From: Chitinophaga sp. E66
GTDB lineage: Bacteria; Bacteroidota; Bacteroidia; Chitinophagales; Chitinophagaceae
Assembly: GCA_019285755.1 (NCBI GenBank)
Contig: CP079103.1
Coordinates: forward strand, 6,223,534 to 6,287,533
DNA length: 64,000 bases
Direction of reading: 5' to 3'
Shown: positions 29,044 to 39,817 of the stretch, piece by piece
How positions within the stretch are numbered: the first letter of the stretch is position 1
How the letters are laid out: each line of letters starts with the position of its first letter
Notes under the pieces: generated by a model
Databases searched by the model: none
Told to the model about the DNA's origin: nothing
Seen by the model: only the letters and a program-made list of their open reading frames with translations
Position numbers and translations under genes: made by a program

Positions 29044-32000
29044 ATGAAGGACTTAGAAAAAGAATTCCGGCCGACCAGTTGGGCGATCGATAACAAGGTG
29101 AGCATTTATGTGGTCACCCTGATTCTGACTGTCGCCGGTATACTCACATACAGGAGCCTGCCTAAGGAACAATTCCCGGAGGTAGTGTTCCCTCAATATT
29201 ATATCTCCACGATCAACGACGGTACTCCCCGGAAGATATGGAGACCCTCGTGACAAAGCCCATCGAGAAGAAACTGAAATCCATCTCGGGTGTGCGCAAG
29301 ATCACGAGCACTTCTATCCAGGACTTCTCCGCCATTATCGTCGAATTCAATCCCGATGAGGATCTGCTCGAAGCAGGCATCCAGGTGCGGGAGAAAGTGG
29401 ACGCAGCAAAGAAAGACCTGCCAAACGACCTGACCGAAGACCCCATGATCACCAAAATGGAGATTTCTGAAGTGCCCATCATGAACGTGAATATGTCGGG
29501 CGACTTCGATCTGCAGACGCTGAAAAAATACGCGGATGAAATGCAGGATAGGATCGAAGGCCTTACGGAAATTACCCGGGTAGATATCGTTGGCGCCCTG
29601 GAACGCGAGATCCAGATCAACCTCGATAAATACAAGATGGATGCTGCCAAAATCAGCTTCGGCGATGTGATGATGGCGGTGCAGGGAGAGAACAAGACCG
29701 TGTCTGGTGGTCTCGTCCGGATAGACGGCATGAAGCGCACCCTGGCCATTAAAGGCGAATATAAAGATCCGAACCTGATCCGCGACATCGTGGTGCGCGG
29801 GGCTTCCGGCGCTACCGTATACCTTCGCGACATCGCAGAAGTGATCGATTCCCATAAAGAACAGGACAGCTATGCCCGTCTCGACGGTAAAAGCGTAGTG
29901 ACGCTGAACGTCATCAAACGTTCTGGCGAAAACCTGATCGACGCGTCCGATAAAATCTTCCAGATCGTGGAAGACGCGAAGAAAGATCTGCTGCCTAAAG
30001 ACCTGGATGTAACCATCACGGCAGACCAGAGCGAATCTACCCGTATCACGTTGCACGACCTTATCAATACCATCATTATCGGTTTCATTCTCGTTACCGT
30101 GGTGCTGATGTTCTTCATGGGAGCTGTAAACGCGCTTTTCGTGGCAGCTTCCGTACCGCTCTCGATGTTCATTGCTTTCCTCTTTATGCCGCTGCTGGGC
30201 TTCACCCTCAATATGATGGTGCTGTTCTCCTTCCTGCTGGCATTAGGGATCGTAGTAGATGACGCCATCGTGGTGATCGAAAACGTTCACCGTATCTTCT
30301 ACGAGCGGCGGGACCTGGGTATTGTCAAAGCGGCGAAGATCGCTGCGGGCGAAGTGTTCCTGCCGGTATTCTCCGGAACGATGACCGTACTGGCGCCGTT
30401 CTTCCCGCTGCTCTTCTGGCCTGGTATTATCGGTAAGTTCATGTTCTTCCTGCCGGCAACGCTGATCGTGACCCTCATGGCTTCCCTCTTCGTGGCCTAT
30501 ATTATCAATCCCGTATTTGCGGTAGATTTCATGGACAGGCACGAGGGTGACGAACATCCCAAACCAAAGTGGACCCGTAAGTTTACTATCCTTACCATCG
30601 TATTTGCTGTGGTTGCGCTGATCGGTTATATAGGCAGCATGGGCGCAGGTAACCTGGTAGTGTTCATCTGGCTCCTGATCACGATCGAGCGCTTCTGGTT
30701 GGGTGTGGTAGCCCGGAAGTTCCAGACCAATATCTGGCCCCGCGTACAGAACCGCTATCGCCGTATCCTGGAATGGTGTATTGTTGGCTGGAGGCCCGTA
30801 AAGATCCTGCTGGGTACGTTCGGCTTGCTGGTATTCAGCATCGTGCTGACCGGTATCCGCAGTCCGAAGGTGATCTTCTTCCCGACGGCCGACCCGAACT
30901 TTATCTACGCATATATCGAATTGCCCAATGGTACCGATGAGCTCACTACAGACTCCGTGACCAACATCATTGAACAACGAATCGTTAAGGTTGTCGGTAA
31001 AGACAATCCACTCGTGAAATCCATCATCTCGAACGTTGCGAAAGGTGCTACCGATCCGTCGCAGATGGACCAGGGTACATATCCCCATAAAGGAAAGGTA
31101 ACCGTAGCATTTGTGGAGTTTTCCAAACGTAACGGTCAATCTACCCTGGAATACCTGGATAAGATACGCAACGCTGTGAAAGGCATACCCGGTGCGGATA
31201 TTACTGTTGAGCAGGAACAGGGTGGCCCTCCGACAGGGAAACCTATCAATATCGAAATCTCCGGAGACGAATTTGAGCAGCTGGCAATGACCTCCGAAAA
31301 ACTGAAGCGCTATCTCGATAGCCTGCAGGTAGGTGGTGGAAGAACTTAAGAGCGACTTCCAGGCCAATAAGCCGGAAATCGTAGTGAACATCGACCGGGA
31401 ACGTGCCAACCGCGAAGGTATAACTACCGACCAGATTGGTACCGCCCTGCGTATCGCCCTTTCCGGTTTTGCGCCTACCAAGTTCCGCGATGCTGATGAT
31501 GAATATGATATCACTATCCGCATGAAGGAAGATCAGCGCAACAATATCAACACCCTCATGAACCTCAACCTTACTTACCGAGACATGAACATGGGCGGCG
31601 CGATCAGGCAGGTGCCTCTGAGTGCGGTAGCTGATATCCGTTACAGCAATACCTACGCAGGTATCAAGCATAAAGACGAAAACGTGTGGTGACGCTGTAT
31701 TCCAACATTCTCACCGGCTTCAACGCCAATGAAGTAGTAGCAGAGATCACCTCGGCAGTGGCTGACTTTAATCCTCCGGATGGCATTACCGTGAAAATGA
31801 CAGGCGAACAGGAAGACCAGGCGGAGACCATGAACTTCCTGCTGCTCGCTATGGTTGGCGCAGTTGGCCTCATCTTCCTGATTATGGTTACGCAATTCAA
31901 CTCTGTTGGCCGTGCCTTCGTGATCTTCCTGGAAATTTTATTCTCCATTATCGGCGTGTTCCTCGGTTTCGCCATATTCGGTATGGATATCTCCATCGTT

Positions 32001-32588
32001 ATGACCGGTGTAGGTATTATGGCCCTCGCAGGTATTGTGGCCAGGAATGGTATCGTATTGGTGGAATTCATAGACCTGCTCGTCATGCAGAACGTTCCCT
32101 TTAACCAGGCAGTGGTAGAAGGCGGCCGTACCCGTATGACGCCGGTTATCCTTACCGCCATCGCCGCAGTGCTTGGCCTCATCCCGCTGGCAGTTGGCCT
32201 CAATATCGACTTCTGGAAGATGTTTGATGAGTTTAATCCGCACCTCTACTTCGGCGGCGATAACGTAGCCTTCTGGGGCCCGCTCGCCTGGACCATGGTG
32301 TTCGGCCTGATCTTCGCCACCTTCCTGACGCTTGTATTGGTGCCCGTGATGTATGCCATGAACAAGCGCTGCATCGACGTACTCGACCTTTATAATCTGC
32401 CCCGCGGCCTGAAATACGTTCCCTTCCTCGTGCTCATTCTCAAGCTCTTCATGAAGAAAGAGACTGTCAGAAAACTGCACGACCCGAACTACATTTCACC
32501 GCGCCCATATCATTTCTTCAATCACCCTGAAGACGCCTCGCACGACAATGGTCAGGCACACGCTTCCGAAAAGGTGAAGATGAATTAA
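29044..32588 (+). CDS. RND efflux transporter permease (AcrB/HAE-type)
   Basis: About 1182 residues with the 12-helix RND layout. N-terminal helix 'SIYVVTLILTVAGILTYRSL' followed by 'PKEQFPEVVFPQYYI'; porter domain 'ETLVTKPIEKKLKSISGVRK'; helices 2-6 with motif 'LALGIVVDDAIVVIENVHR' (two Asp of the proton relay); second porter half; and C-terminal helices with 'GIMALAGIVARNGIVLVEF'. Frame breaks lie near 29230, 31335 (net -2 or +1) and 31686. A proton-driven exporter; substrate unknown. Last gene of the tetR operon, closed by a strong terminator. Confidence 0.94.
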
Positions 32589-32638
32589 GAGACTGTTTTT
32601 AATCAGAGCAAACAGTGTAACAGTTGTAGGTTAACTAG

Positions 32639-32670
32639 TACCGTCCCGATTCTTCGGGACGGTTTTTTTA
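32639..32670 (+). terminator. Terminator of the RND operon
   Basis: A 9-bp perfect stem (32641-32649 with 32654-32662, loop TTCT) followed by seven T residues. Confidence 0.9.
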
Positions 32671-32682
32671 TTACTTTTCGCT

Positions 32683-33857
32683 ATGATGAAAAATTGGATA
32701 CTTACCCTGTTGCTCCCAGGGATCAGTCTTACCTGGGCCTTCGGCCAGGAAAAGGATAACGCCCGCTATACCGATGCCCGCCAATTCCAGATCGTCGGAA
32801 AGGGATTTCCCACTAACCCCGTTTACCAGCGGCTAGATACCACGCAGGACCGTGCTTTGACGCCTGCTGTTAAAGGACTGTCCAAGAATAGCTCCGGTAT
32901 CGCGGTTATCTTCGAAACTAACAGCCCGTATATCAAAGCGAAATGGTCGCTGAAAAGAGGCGTCTATCTGGCCAATCTGCCGCCGATCTGCCATAGCGGC
33001 CTCGATCTGTATGCCTGGAACGATAATAAATGGCAATGGGTAGGCGTAGGCCGGCCGAAAAATATGGATACGGCAAATGCCGATGTACTGATTAATAATA
33101 TGGACGGGAAATCCCGCCAGTATATGATTTATCTGCCCACCTACAACGAGCTGACCTCGCTTGAGATCGGTGTGGCGCCGGACGCAGAACTGAATGCGCC
33201 GGCCACCTCAAAGATCGACACCACTCACCGGCTCGTGATCTACGGCTCGAGTATTCTACAGGGCGCTTCCGCCAGCCGGCCCGGGATGTCGTATTCTTCC
33301 ATTCTTCAGCGCCGGATGGGCTGGGATGTGGTGAACCCGGGATTCAGCGGCAATGGGAAGATGGAATTCCCCGTAGCCGAACTGCTGGCTCAAATGCCGG
33401 CATCGTTGTTCGTGCTGGATTGCATCCCCAATCCCTCAGTGGATGAAATCAAGGAACGGGCATATCCTTTCATCAAACACCTGTTGGACAAACGGCCGGA
33501 AGTGCCGGTATTGCTCGTCGAGACGGTGAAAAGGGAGAACGGTTACTTTGATCAGAAGATCGGGCAGACGACGGTAGACAAGAACGCGGCCATCAAAGCG
33601 GCTTATACGAAACTGAAGGGGAAGGCTATAAGCAGTTGTATTATTTGTCGGCCGATAACCTCATCGGGAACGACCATGAGGGAACGATCGACGGTGTGCA
33701 CCTGACCGATCTGGGCTTTATGCGGCAGGCAGAAGCAATGTGGCCGCAGCTGCAACGATTGATGAAAAAAGCCAACCGATCCGGTAAAATGCATGTAATT
33801 TTGGGAAAGACAAAAACGCCAACAACCTATGCTGAACAGTCACGAAATCGACTATAA
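32683..33857 (+). CDS. SGNH/GDSL hydrolase, secreted, with N-terminal SGNH_N domain
   Basis: Signal peptide 'ILTLLLPGISLTWAFGQ', an N-terminal beta domain ('TNSPYIKAKWSLKRG', 'MDGKSRQYMIYLPTYNELTS'), then the hydrolase. Catalytic Ser sits in 'LVIYGSSILQGASASRPG', the Gly block in 'VVNPGFSGNGKME' and the Asp/His pair in 'DGVHLTDLGFM'. One missing base near 33632. As drawn the last codons overlap the next gene by 29 bp; the true stop may be earlier if another base is missing after 'LMKKANR'. Carbohydrate esterase activity is the usual assignment; substrate unknown. Confidence 0.87.
33796..33803 (+). promoter_or_regulatory. Possible -7 element for the AIM24-like gene
   Basis: TAATTTTG matches TAnnTTTG and lies 25 nt before the ATG at 33829. 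No well-spaced -33 element is seen. Confidence 0.35.
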
Positions 33858-34610
33858 GATACACGGGGAAGAAATGCAGATCGTGGAGATCGAACTAGAC
33901 CCGAACGAGAGCGCCGTCGCTGAGAGCGGCAGTTTCATGATGATGGACCAGGAAATTAAAATGGAAACCCTCTTCGGAGACGGCTCCGGTGCGAAACAGG
34001 GCATCTTCGGCAAACTGATGTCTGCCGGCAAGCGCCTGATCACGGGGAAAGCCTGTTCATTACCTGCTTTACGAACGTGGGGCATGGCAAGAAACGCGTG
34101 AGCTTTGCTTCTCCCTATCCCGGCAAGATCATTCCGATGGACCTGCGGCTGTTGGGTGGCAAAGTCATTTGCCAGAAAGACGCCTTCCTCTGCGCTGCGC
34201 GCGGGGTGAACGTAGGGATCGAGTTTCAGCGCAAGCTGGGAACCGGGATCTTCGGGGCGAGGGTTTCATCATGCAGAAGCTGGAGGGCGATGGTATGGCC
34301 TTTGTACATGCCGGCGGATATGTGATCGAGAAGGAGCTGATGCCCGGCGAGGTGTTGAAAGTGGATACCGGTTGCGTGGTGGCGTATACCCAGCAGGTGG
34401 ATTTTGATGTGGAGTTCGTGCGTGGAGTGCGCAACCTGGTGTTCGGAGGAAGGGCTGTTCTTCGCAGTGCTGCGGGGGCCGGGCAAGGTATGGCTCCAGA
34501 GCCTGCCGATCAGTCGCCTGGCGAGCCGTGTGCTGGCTTATGGTACCGGCGCCCGGAAGGAAGAGGGCAGTATCCTGGGTGGATTAGGTAATCTGCTCGA
34601 TGGTGATTGA
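33829..34610 (+). CDS. AIM24/TIGR00266-family protein
   Basis: About 261 residues, all-beta. It starts 'MLNSHEIDYKIHGEEMQIVE' and 'IELDPNESAVAESGSFMMMD', then 'GHGKKRVSFASPYPGKIIP', 'GEGFIMQKLEGDGMAFVHAG', 'VLKVDTGCVVAYTQQVDFDV' and 'GPGKVWLQSLPISRLASRVL'. These match the TIGR00266 group, related to yeast mitochondrial AIM24. Frame breaks lie near 34055, 34155-34258 and 34448; the last needs two G residues in a G-run. Cytoplasmic, function unknown. A terminator follows 18 bp after the stop. Confidence 0.87.
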
Positions 34611-34628
34611 TAATCAATGTATTAATAT

Positions 34629-34680
34629 AAGCGCTTGTCAGCCTGGGGTTTCCCATGGGTTGGCAGGCGCTTCTTTATTT
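34629..34680 (+). terminator. Terminator of the AIM24-like gene
   Basis: A long stem of about 14 bp with wobble pairs (about 34630-34643 with 34658-34671), followed by TTCTTTATTT. Confidence 0.7.
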
Positions 34681-35328
34681 AAGGCAGTTCGGTGCGGAAA
34701 TCCTTCCGTTTATACCATTTTTGCAAAAAATTAACGATTGGATTGGTAGTATTGTGCTAATATTGCCCGGAGGCTTGACCGGATACACCGGATTTTTTTG
34801 TATATTACATGGGAACAGCGTTTGGCACTGTGTGGGTGCCAATTCAGTGATTACTCACTGGCGCAGTGAAGACAATTTATCCTGGTGCTATGAATAAGTA
34901 AAAATTGAAAAACTTACTCATGAAATAATTCAGGTGTATCTCAAGGCAAAAACAAAATACCAGGTCTTATATCGGTAGCCCTATAAGCGCGGTTTGGATG
35001 AGATGATCCAGTTAACCATTTGCCAGAACTACCTAAATAGAATTCCTGTCGAGTTGGATGTGAGGATTAATAAGAAAATTTCCGCGAAAAAGTTGTTCCG
35101 CAATGCAGCGCTAAATTATCTTTGCGATTCCATTAAAAAATAGAGAAACTAATTAGCATTAAACGGAAGCCGGTATAAATTGAACATTATCAGACATCCT
35201 GACGTTATGCAGGTTACGCGCCGGCGGATGAGTAATAAAATTTTAATCATTTTTAGTTAAACAAGTAGGTGAATTTCATTTTCATGAAATCATTGAAAAT
35301 TGCTTCAAACACGCTTTAATCAAGTAAG
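34681..35328. other. AT-rich intergenic region with one doubtful small ORF
   Basis: About 650 bp, clearly more AT-rich than its surroundings. The best frame is 46 codons at 35003-35143 ('MIQLTICQNYLNRIPVELDV' to 'NYLCDSIKK'), without a recognised family. No repeats or RNA family are seen. It also holds the upstream region of the RGG-2H gene. Confidence 0.45.
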
Positions 35329-36633
35329 ATGAATTTTGAGAGAAACGAACGCCCCGAAAGTATTCTCCTGGCTACAGCAGAGATCCGCAAGAACCCAACC
35401 AAGACCAGGACGGCGGTTATTCCAAGAAACCCGAATTTGGCAAAGACGAAGAACGTCCTTTCAACAACAATCGTGAAGGCGGCTATCGTCCCCGTACCGA
35501 AGGTGGTGGTTACACCCCTCGCAACGAAGGCGGCAATTTTAACCGCGAAGGCGCCTATAACCGTGAAGGCGGTGGATACACTCCCGTAACGAAGGCGGTG
35601 GCGGATACCGCGACCGAGATTTCAACCGTGACCGTGACTTCAATCGTGACCGCGGCGAAGGCGGCGGCGGCTTCAACCGCGGCGGTGATCGTGGCGGCTA
35701 TGGCGGTGGCGGCGGCGGTTATGACCGTGGCGGCGGAGGCGGCTATGGCGGTGGCAACCGTGGCGGCGGTTATGGCGGCGGCGGTGATCGCGGCGGCTAT
35801 GGCGGCGGCGGCGGATACGATCGCGGCGGTGGCGGCGGTGGTTACGACCGTGGCGGCGGAGGCGGTGGCTTCAATCGCGGCGGCGGCGGCTTCAACCGTG
35901 GCGGCGGCGGCGGATATGATCGCGGCGGTGGCGGCGGTGGTTTCAACCGCGGTGGCGGCGGTTATGGCGGCGGTCGCCCGCAAGGCGGCGGCGGCAGGCC
36001 CAGGGCGGCTTCAGAGGCGGCCCGCGCGCTCCCAAACCCGATAACAAAATTTACTTTATCGCACTTCTCCCTACTGCAGAAGTAGGCAAGGAGATCATCA
36101 AGATAAAACAAGAGTTCGCCGAACAATACGGCCCGATGTACGCACTGAAAGTGCTCCCGCACATCACCCTGCAGGTGCCCTTCACCGCTGACCCGAGCCT
36201 CGAAAGAGCTTTCTGTGAAGAACTCACCGAGTTCGCCAAAACACAGGCGCCCTTCGAAGTAAGCCTTAACGGCTTCGGCACGTTCCCGAATAAACAAAAC
36301 CGCGTCCTCTTCATTAACGTGGAGAAATCTGAAACCATGAGCGCCATGCACCGCCAGCTGATCAACTTCCTCCGGAAGGAATTCGGCTTCAGCACCATGC
36401 TCGCCCGCACCGGTTTCACTCCTCACGTTACCGTGGCCTTTAAAGACCTCGAAGACGCTACTTTCGATAAAGCCTGGCCCGAGTACGAAAACAAGGAATA
36501 CAAGGCTTCCTTCAAAGTAAACAACCTGTACTTCCTCCGCCACAACGGCAAATCCGGGAAGTACTCCAAAAATGCAAACTCGGCGGCGCCTGATAAAAGC
36601 GACCCCGTCAATAAAAAGAATCCGGTTCCGTAG
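35329..36633 (+). CDS. 2H phosphoesterase ('2'-5' RNA ligase' fold) with RGG-type Gly-rich N-terminus
   Basis: About 435 residues in two parts. Residues 1-240 are disordered: charged repeats (NREGGY, RPRTEGGGY, TPRNEGG, DFNRDRD), then a long Gly-rich stretch of RGG/GGY/GGF units. The C-terminal domain has the two catalytic motifs, 'LPHITLQVPF' near residue 278 and 'FTPHVTVAFKD' near 366, which define 2H enzymes acting on 2',3'-cyclic or 2'-5' RNA ends. Frame breaks lie near 35371, 35583 and 36001. RGG regions bind RNA and promote condensation in eukaryotic proteins, so an RNA-end-processing role with an RNA-binding tail is likely. The stop lies inside its terminator. Confidence 0.88.
35650..36010 (+). 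repeat. Degenerate Gly-codon repeat encoding the RGG region
   Basis: About 360 bp dominated by GGC/GGT codons in units such as CGCGGCGGC and GGCGGTTAT/TTC, coding for RGG, GGY and GGF runs. The repeat gives long false frames (poly-Ala on both strands). Confidence 0.85.
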
Positions 36634-36650
36634 GGGACCGGATTTTTTTG
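36618..36650 (+). terminator. Terminator overlapping the 2H gene stop
   Basis: Arms AATCCGGT and ACCGGATT pair around the TAG stop (36631-36633) and are followed by seven T residues. Confidence 0.8.
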
Positions 36651-36846
36651 TCCTGCGGATAAATGCATTTTCCTGGTTAGTATAATGGCCTATCATGGCT
36701 TACCAGTTGCCCCATAGCTGATAGATTCCGTAGGCAGAATTTGGCAATAATCGCCACACCCCGATTTCATGTAACTATCTCCTGCGGCCTATATTCGTTT
36801 TTATCGGAATGTGCGTTTTGATCTCCAACGCCCGGTACAATACTTC

Positions 36847-36880
36847 AAAAAAATTCCGGGCCCCTTCAGGCCCGGAATCA
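36847..36880 (-). terminator. Terminator of the FecR gene
   Basis: Ten-base-pair GC-rich stem (36853-36862 with 36870-36879) followed on the minus strand by seven T residues, about 35 bp after the predicted FecR stop. No gene continues past it, so the sigma/FecR unit ends here. Confidence 0.85.
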
Positions 36881-36915
36881 TTGTTTCTAAGTTGTATCTC
36901 TGTTTGCTGGCAAGC

Positions 36916-37890
36916 TTACTTACGGACGGAATATACCCCTCGCTTTCTTCCACGATCTTTACCTGCGTGGCCGTGCTAATCACTTTAAAGATACTGTCGG
37001 CATTGGGCTGGTCGAACGTACCCATGTATTCCAGGCTGCCGATAGAAGGGTCTTCAATTTTGATGGTAATACCGAAATAATCTTCCATTGCGGCGAATGT
37101 GGCAGAAAGGGGAGTATGGTGGAACACCAGGCGGTTATCTTTCCAGGAGGTGAAGTTGGGATCTGAGCCTGTTTCTGCCTCGGGGTCTTTCCCGGTCTTA
37201 ACAACGGCTGAGTGACCTGCCGTAAGTACGAGCGCATCAGATTTGCGTTCTGTATTCGAGAAGGCGACTTTACCTGTTACCACGTTGAGTCTGACTGGCT
37301 CTTCTCCGTAGGCTTTTATGCCGAAGGAAGTTCCCAATACCTCGGTCTGTGAAGCGCCGGCGTGCACTATAAAAGGGTGTTTGGCATCAGGGACCACATC
37401 GAAGAAGGCTTCACCCTGCAGGGTGATGTCGCGGTTGTTGTCCGCGAACCGGTTGTTATAGCGCAGGGTAGAGTGGCGGTTGAGATATACCTTGCTACCG
37501 TCGGGGAGTGTAAAGAGCTGTTTTTCTTCCGTGGCAGCGAGGGTAACTGTCTTATCGGTGCGGGAAAGGAAGAAGGTGCCGGTAGCGAGTATGGCGGCGA
37601 TACCAGCGGCAACGAGCCATCTGTTCCGGCCACGGTGGGCTACTTTCAGTGGCGCGGGCGCCGGTTCGGCGATCTTTGGGAGAAACGCTCCCAGTTGGCC
37701 GCGGTATCGGGTTCTGGTACTTCGTTCCAGGCACCGGCGGTGATATCCCATGTATCTTTCAGCGCCTCGTAGTAGGCCTGGTTGGCGGGTCCTGGCGCAG
37801 CCAGTCTGCCAGTTCCCGCTTTTCGGCCCCGGAGATCGTGCCCTCAATATCGCGGGCGATCAATGTATCCATATGTTCGTTGCTCAACAT
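36916..37890 (-). CDS. FecR-type anti-sigma factor
   Basis: About 325 residues: N-terminal cytoplasmic part ('NEHMDTLIARDIEGTISGAE', 'WLRQDP'), one membrane helix ('RWLVAAGIAAILATGTFFL'), then the FecR domain ('QLFTLPDGSKVYLNRHSTLR', 'DITLQGEAFFDVVPDAKHPF', 'EVLGTSFGIKAYGEEPVRLN') and a secretin/TonB-like short C-terminal domain. Frame breaks lie near 37797, 37690-37645 and 36937; restoring the last gives a natural end '...GVYSVRK' at 36916. FecR proteins hold the paired sigma factor until a TonB receptor signals. The sigma gene is 61 bp upstream. Confidence 0.9.
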
Positions 37891-37951
37891 GCTAGTTTTT
37901 TTCTGATAGGAAATACTTCATGACAATGGTGTGTGGTGAAGGGAAGCATCG

Positions 37952-38487
37952 TCATTCCAGGTATTCCCTGAGCGAATGGCGCAATTTCTTCAGCGCCGTG
38001 ATCATCTGGTTCTCTACCGTTTTGACGGAAATCTGCATGGTTTGGGCGATTTCCTTGTAGCTTAATTCCTCGTACCGGCTCAACATAAATACTTCCCGGC
38101 ACTTTTCGGGCAACGCGTCTACCGCCTGGCGGATGCGGGTCTGCGTATCGGCGAGGTGGACCACCGGTGCGGTGGCTTGCTGTTCCTCCGCCGCCGGGCC
38201 AATCTCTTGTGGCGGCCGCCGCGGCGCTTGTTTTTGTCGATATGGTCCAGCGCCATATTCACGCCTGCGCGGTGCAGGTAGGCCTTAAAATAGACCTCTC
38301 CTAACTGGTCGCGGCGGTTCCAGACCTTGATGAATACTTCCTGTGCCAGGTCTTCGGCCGTGGCCATATCGGGCACGAGCCGGTAGATCGACTTGCACAC
38401 GAGCGCAAAGTAGGTCTGGAAGAGGGCTTTCATGAACTGATGCTCGTCTTCCCGGAGTAATTGCAATAAACGGTCGTTTTCAGACAT
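37952..38487 (-). CDS. ECF RNA polymerase sigma-70 factor (Bacteroides expansion type)
   Basis: About 178 residues. Region 2: 'QFMKALFQTYFALVCKSIYR' and 'ATAEDLAQEVFIKVWNRRDQ'. Region 4: 'VDALPEKCREVFMLSRYEEL' and 'SYKEIAQTMQISVKTVENQM', the -35-recognition helix-turn-helix. One missing base near 38205. Start 38487 ('MSENDRLLQLLRED') follows from the family. It forms the usual pair with FecR, but no SusC/TonB receptor follows; the target locus must be elsewhere. Confidence 0.93.
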
Positions 38488-38586
38488 ATTGCAAAAATAA
38501 CCGGTTTGAGCTTTCGTGAGTACCCGGTCTGGACGAATGGTGGTCGACAGTACAGCGCTTGTTTGCATTGGTTCCGTTCGGTGATG

Positions 38587-39356
38587 CTATTGTTTGATGA
38601 CTTTACCTGATCCTGTTACGCTTGCATTTACCGTAGGGTTCCGCGGTAGCGGATGTTGCCGGAGCCGGTAATCCTGGCATTGAGCCTTTCGCTCACGGAA
38701 ATAGACTGGTTGCCTGAGCCTGTAATCCGTACGTCGGCGTTAAGGGATTGTACATCCTCGGCATGGATATCGCCGCTGCCTTCGATACTGGAGTAATATT
38801 CCCGCGTTTTTCCGTCTGCCCGGATATTTCCGGAGCCGTTAACATATAGTCTTACTTCATTGGCGTCCAGCTTGAGTTTGGCGTTGCCGCTGCCGTTCAG
38901 CTCGGCGATGAACTGGTTGGTATGAATGGTGTCGGAGGATGTGAGGGCCCCAGATCCGGAGGATATGATCTTGCGGTATTCGTCGCTGCGGACGTGCACG
39001 ATGATCTGTTTATGTCTTTTAAGATTCAATCCGTTGCGCATTTTGATGCGGAGGGTAGTGCCGGAAACGTACGTTTCCACGAAGCGCATGACGTTGTCTT
39101 CCGCTTCCACGGTGAGGGGAATGTTGGCGCCGGGGTAGACGATCACGTCCATGGAGCCGTCGATGGTTACTTCATTAAAGGGCCCTACGGCACGTTCTTC
39201 CGAGATCATGCGGCCGGAGCCGAATACGTTTTCCCGGCTGCATCCGGAGAGGATAAGCCCGAAGATGGCCAGGAGGCAGAGGATGAGCCAGATGCCGAGG
39301 CCACTGAGTGCGTAAAATGTCTGATTTTTCTTTGCCGTCATGTTCATTACTTTCAA
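38587..39356 (-). CDS. Head-GIN domain (DUF2807) lipoprotein
   Basis: About 256 residues. A hydrophobic N-terminal segment ends in lipobox 'GLILSGCSREN', followed by 'VGPFNEVTIDGSMDVIVYPG' and a beta-helix of repeated 'GSGNxx' turns ('LNGSGNAKLKLDANEVRLYV', 'IEGSGDIHAEDV', 'ITGSGNQSISV'). One missing base near 38638 changes the end to 'RGTPTVNASVTGSGKVIKQ' with stop at 38587. Typical of Bacteroidota cell-surface proteins with an auto-transporter-like parallel beta-helix; possible adhesin, function unproven. Start may be 39356 or 39341. Confidence 0.88.
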
Positions 39357-39428
39357 GTTTTAGGGTATTCCGCAATGGTGGCGGATAAAGTAATGACGGC
39401 GAAAGAGGCGGCTACCCCCAGATGCGGG

Positions 39429-39470
39429 CAAAAAAAAAGCCGGCCGCCTTGGGTAAGGCGGACCGGCTTG
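39429..39470 (-). terminator. Strong terminator of the small beta-sandwich gene
   Basis: Stem of about 11 bp (39437-39448 with 39457-39469, one bulge) followed on the minus strand by nine T residues. Confidence 0.9.
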
Positions 39471-39499
39471 ATTAACCCCTATGAAAACCAACTATTTAC

Positions 39500-39817
39500 T
39501 TATTGTGCCAGTTTGATTTCGCCAAGATCGGTAGCTTTACCATCCTCTACTTTCACGTCGGTGATGGTAGCGTCTTTAAAGGGTTCCTTGGCGTCAACAA
39601 TTACGGTGTAAGTGCCGGCTGCTGCTTCTGCGAAAGAGAAGGCGCCGTCAGCGATGGCCGCTTTCAGGGTGTCTGTACCGGAAACTGCCCAGGCTTCGGT
39701 AGCGCCGTCTGCGGGAACTACTTTACCAGAGATGGAACCGCCTGCGATACCTTTGAAGGCGAATGCGCCGAATGCAACGGCCGCAACTGCTAACAAACTC
39801 ATTTTTGCTCTTTTCAT
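39500..39817 (-). CDS. Small exported protein with carboxypeptidase-regulatory-like fold
   Basis: 105 residues, frame intact. Signal peptide 'MSLLAVAAVAFGAFAFKG', then one beta-sandwich: 'GGSISGKVVPADGATEAWAV', 'AAIADGAFSFAEAAAGTYTV', 'IVDAKEPFKDATITDVKVED', ending 'KATDLGEIKLAQ'. This is the CarboxypepD_reg-like (transthyretin-type) module used in Bacteroidota surface proteins, here without any partner domain. Likely periplasmic or secreted; role unknown. Start 39817 is set by the signal peptide. Confidence 0.82.
   Translation of the reverse strand: MKRAKMSLLAVAAVAFGAFAFKGIAGGSISGKVVPADGATEAWAVSGTDTLKAAIADGAFSFAEAAAGTYTVIVDAKEPFKDATITDVKVEDGKATDLGEIKLAQ

Noticed and set aside
34655..34897. 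80-codon plus-strand frame after the AIM24-like terminator
   Set aside because: It begins inside the terminator and has no protein-like features beyond chance.
35555..36044. Poly-alanine frames on both strands in the Gly-rich region
   Set aside because: They are out-of-frame readings of the GGC/GGT repeat; the +frame giving RGG/GGY units leads directly into the 2H domain.
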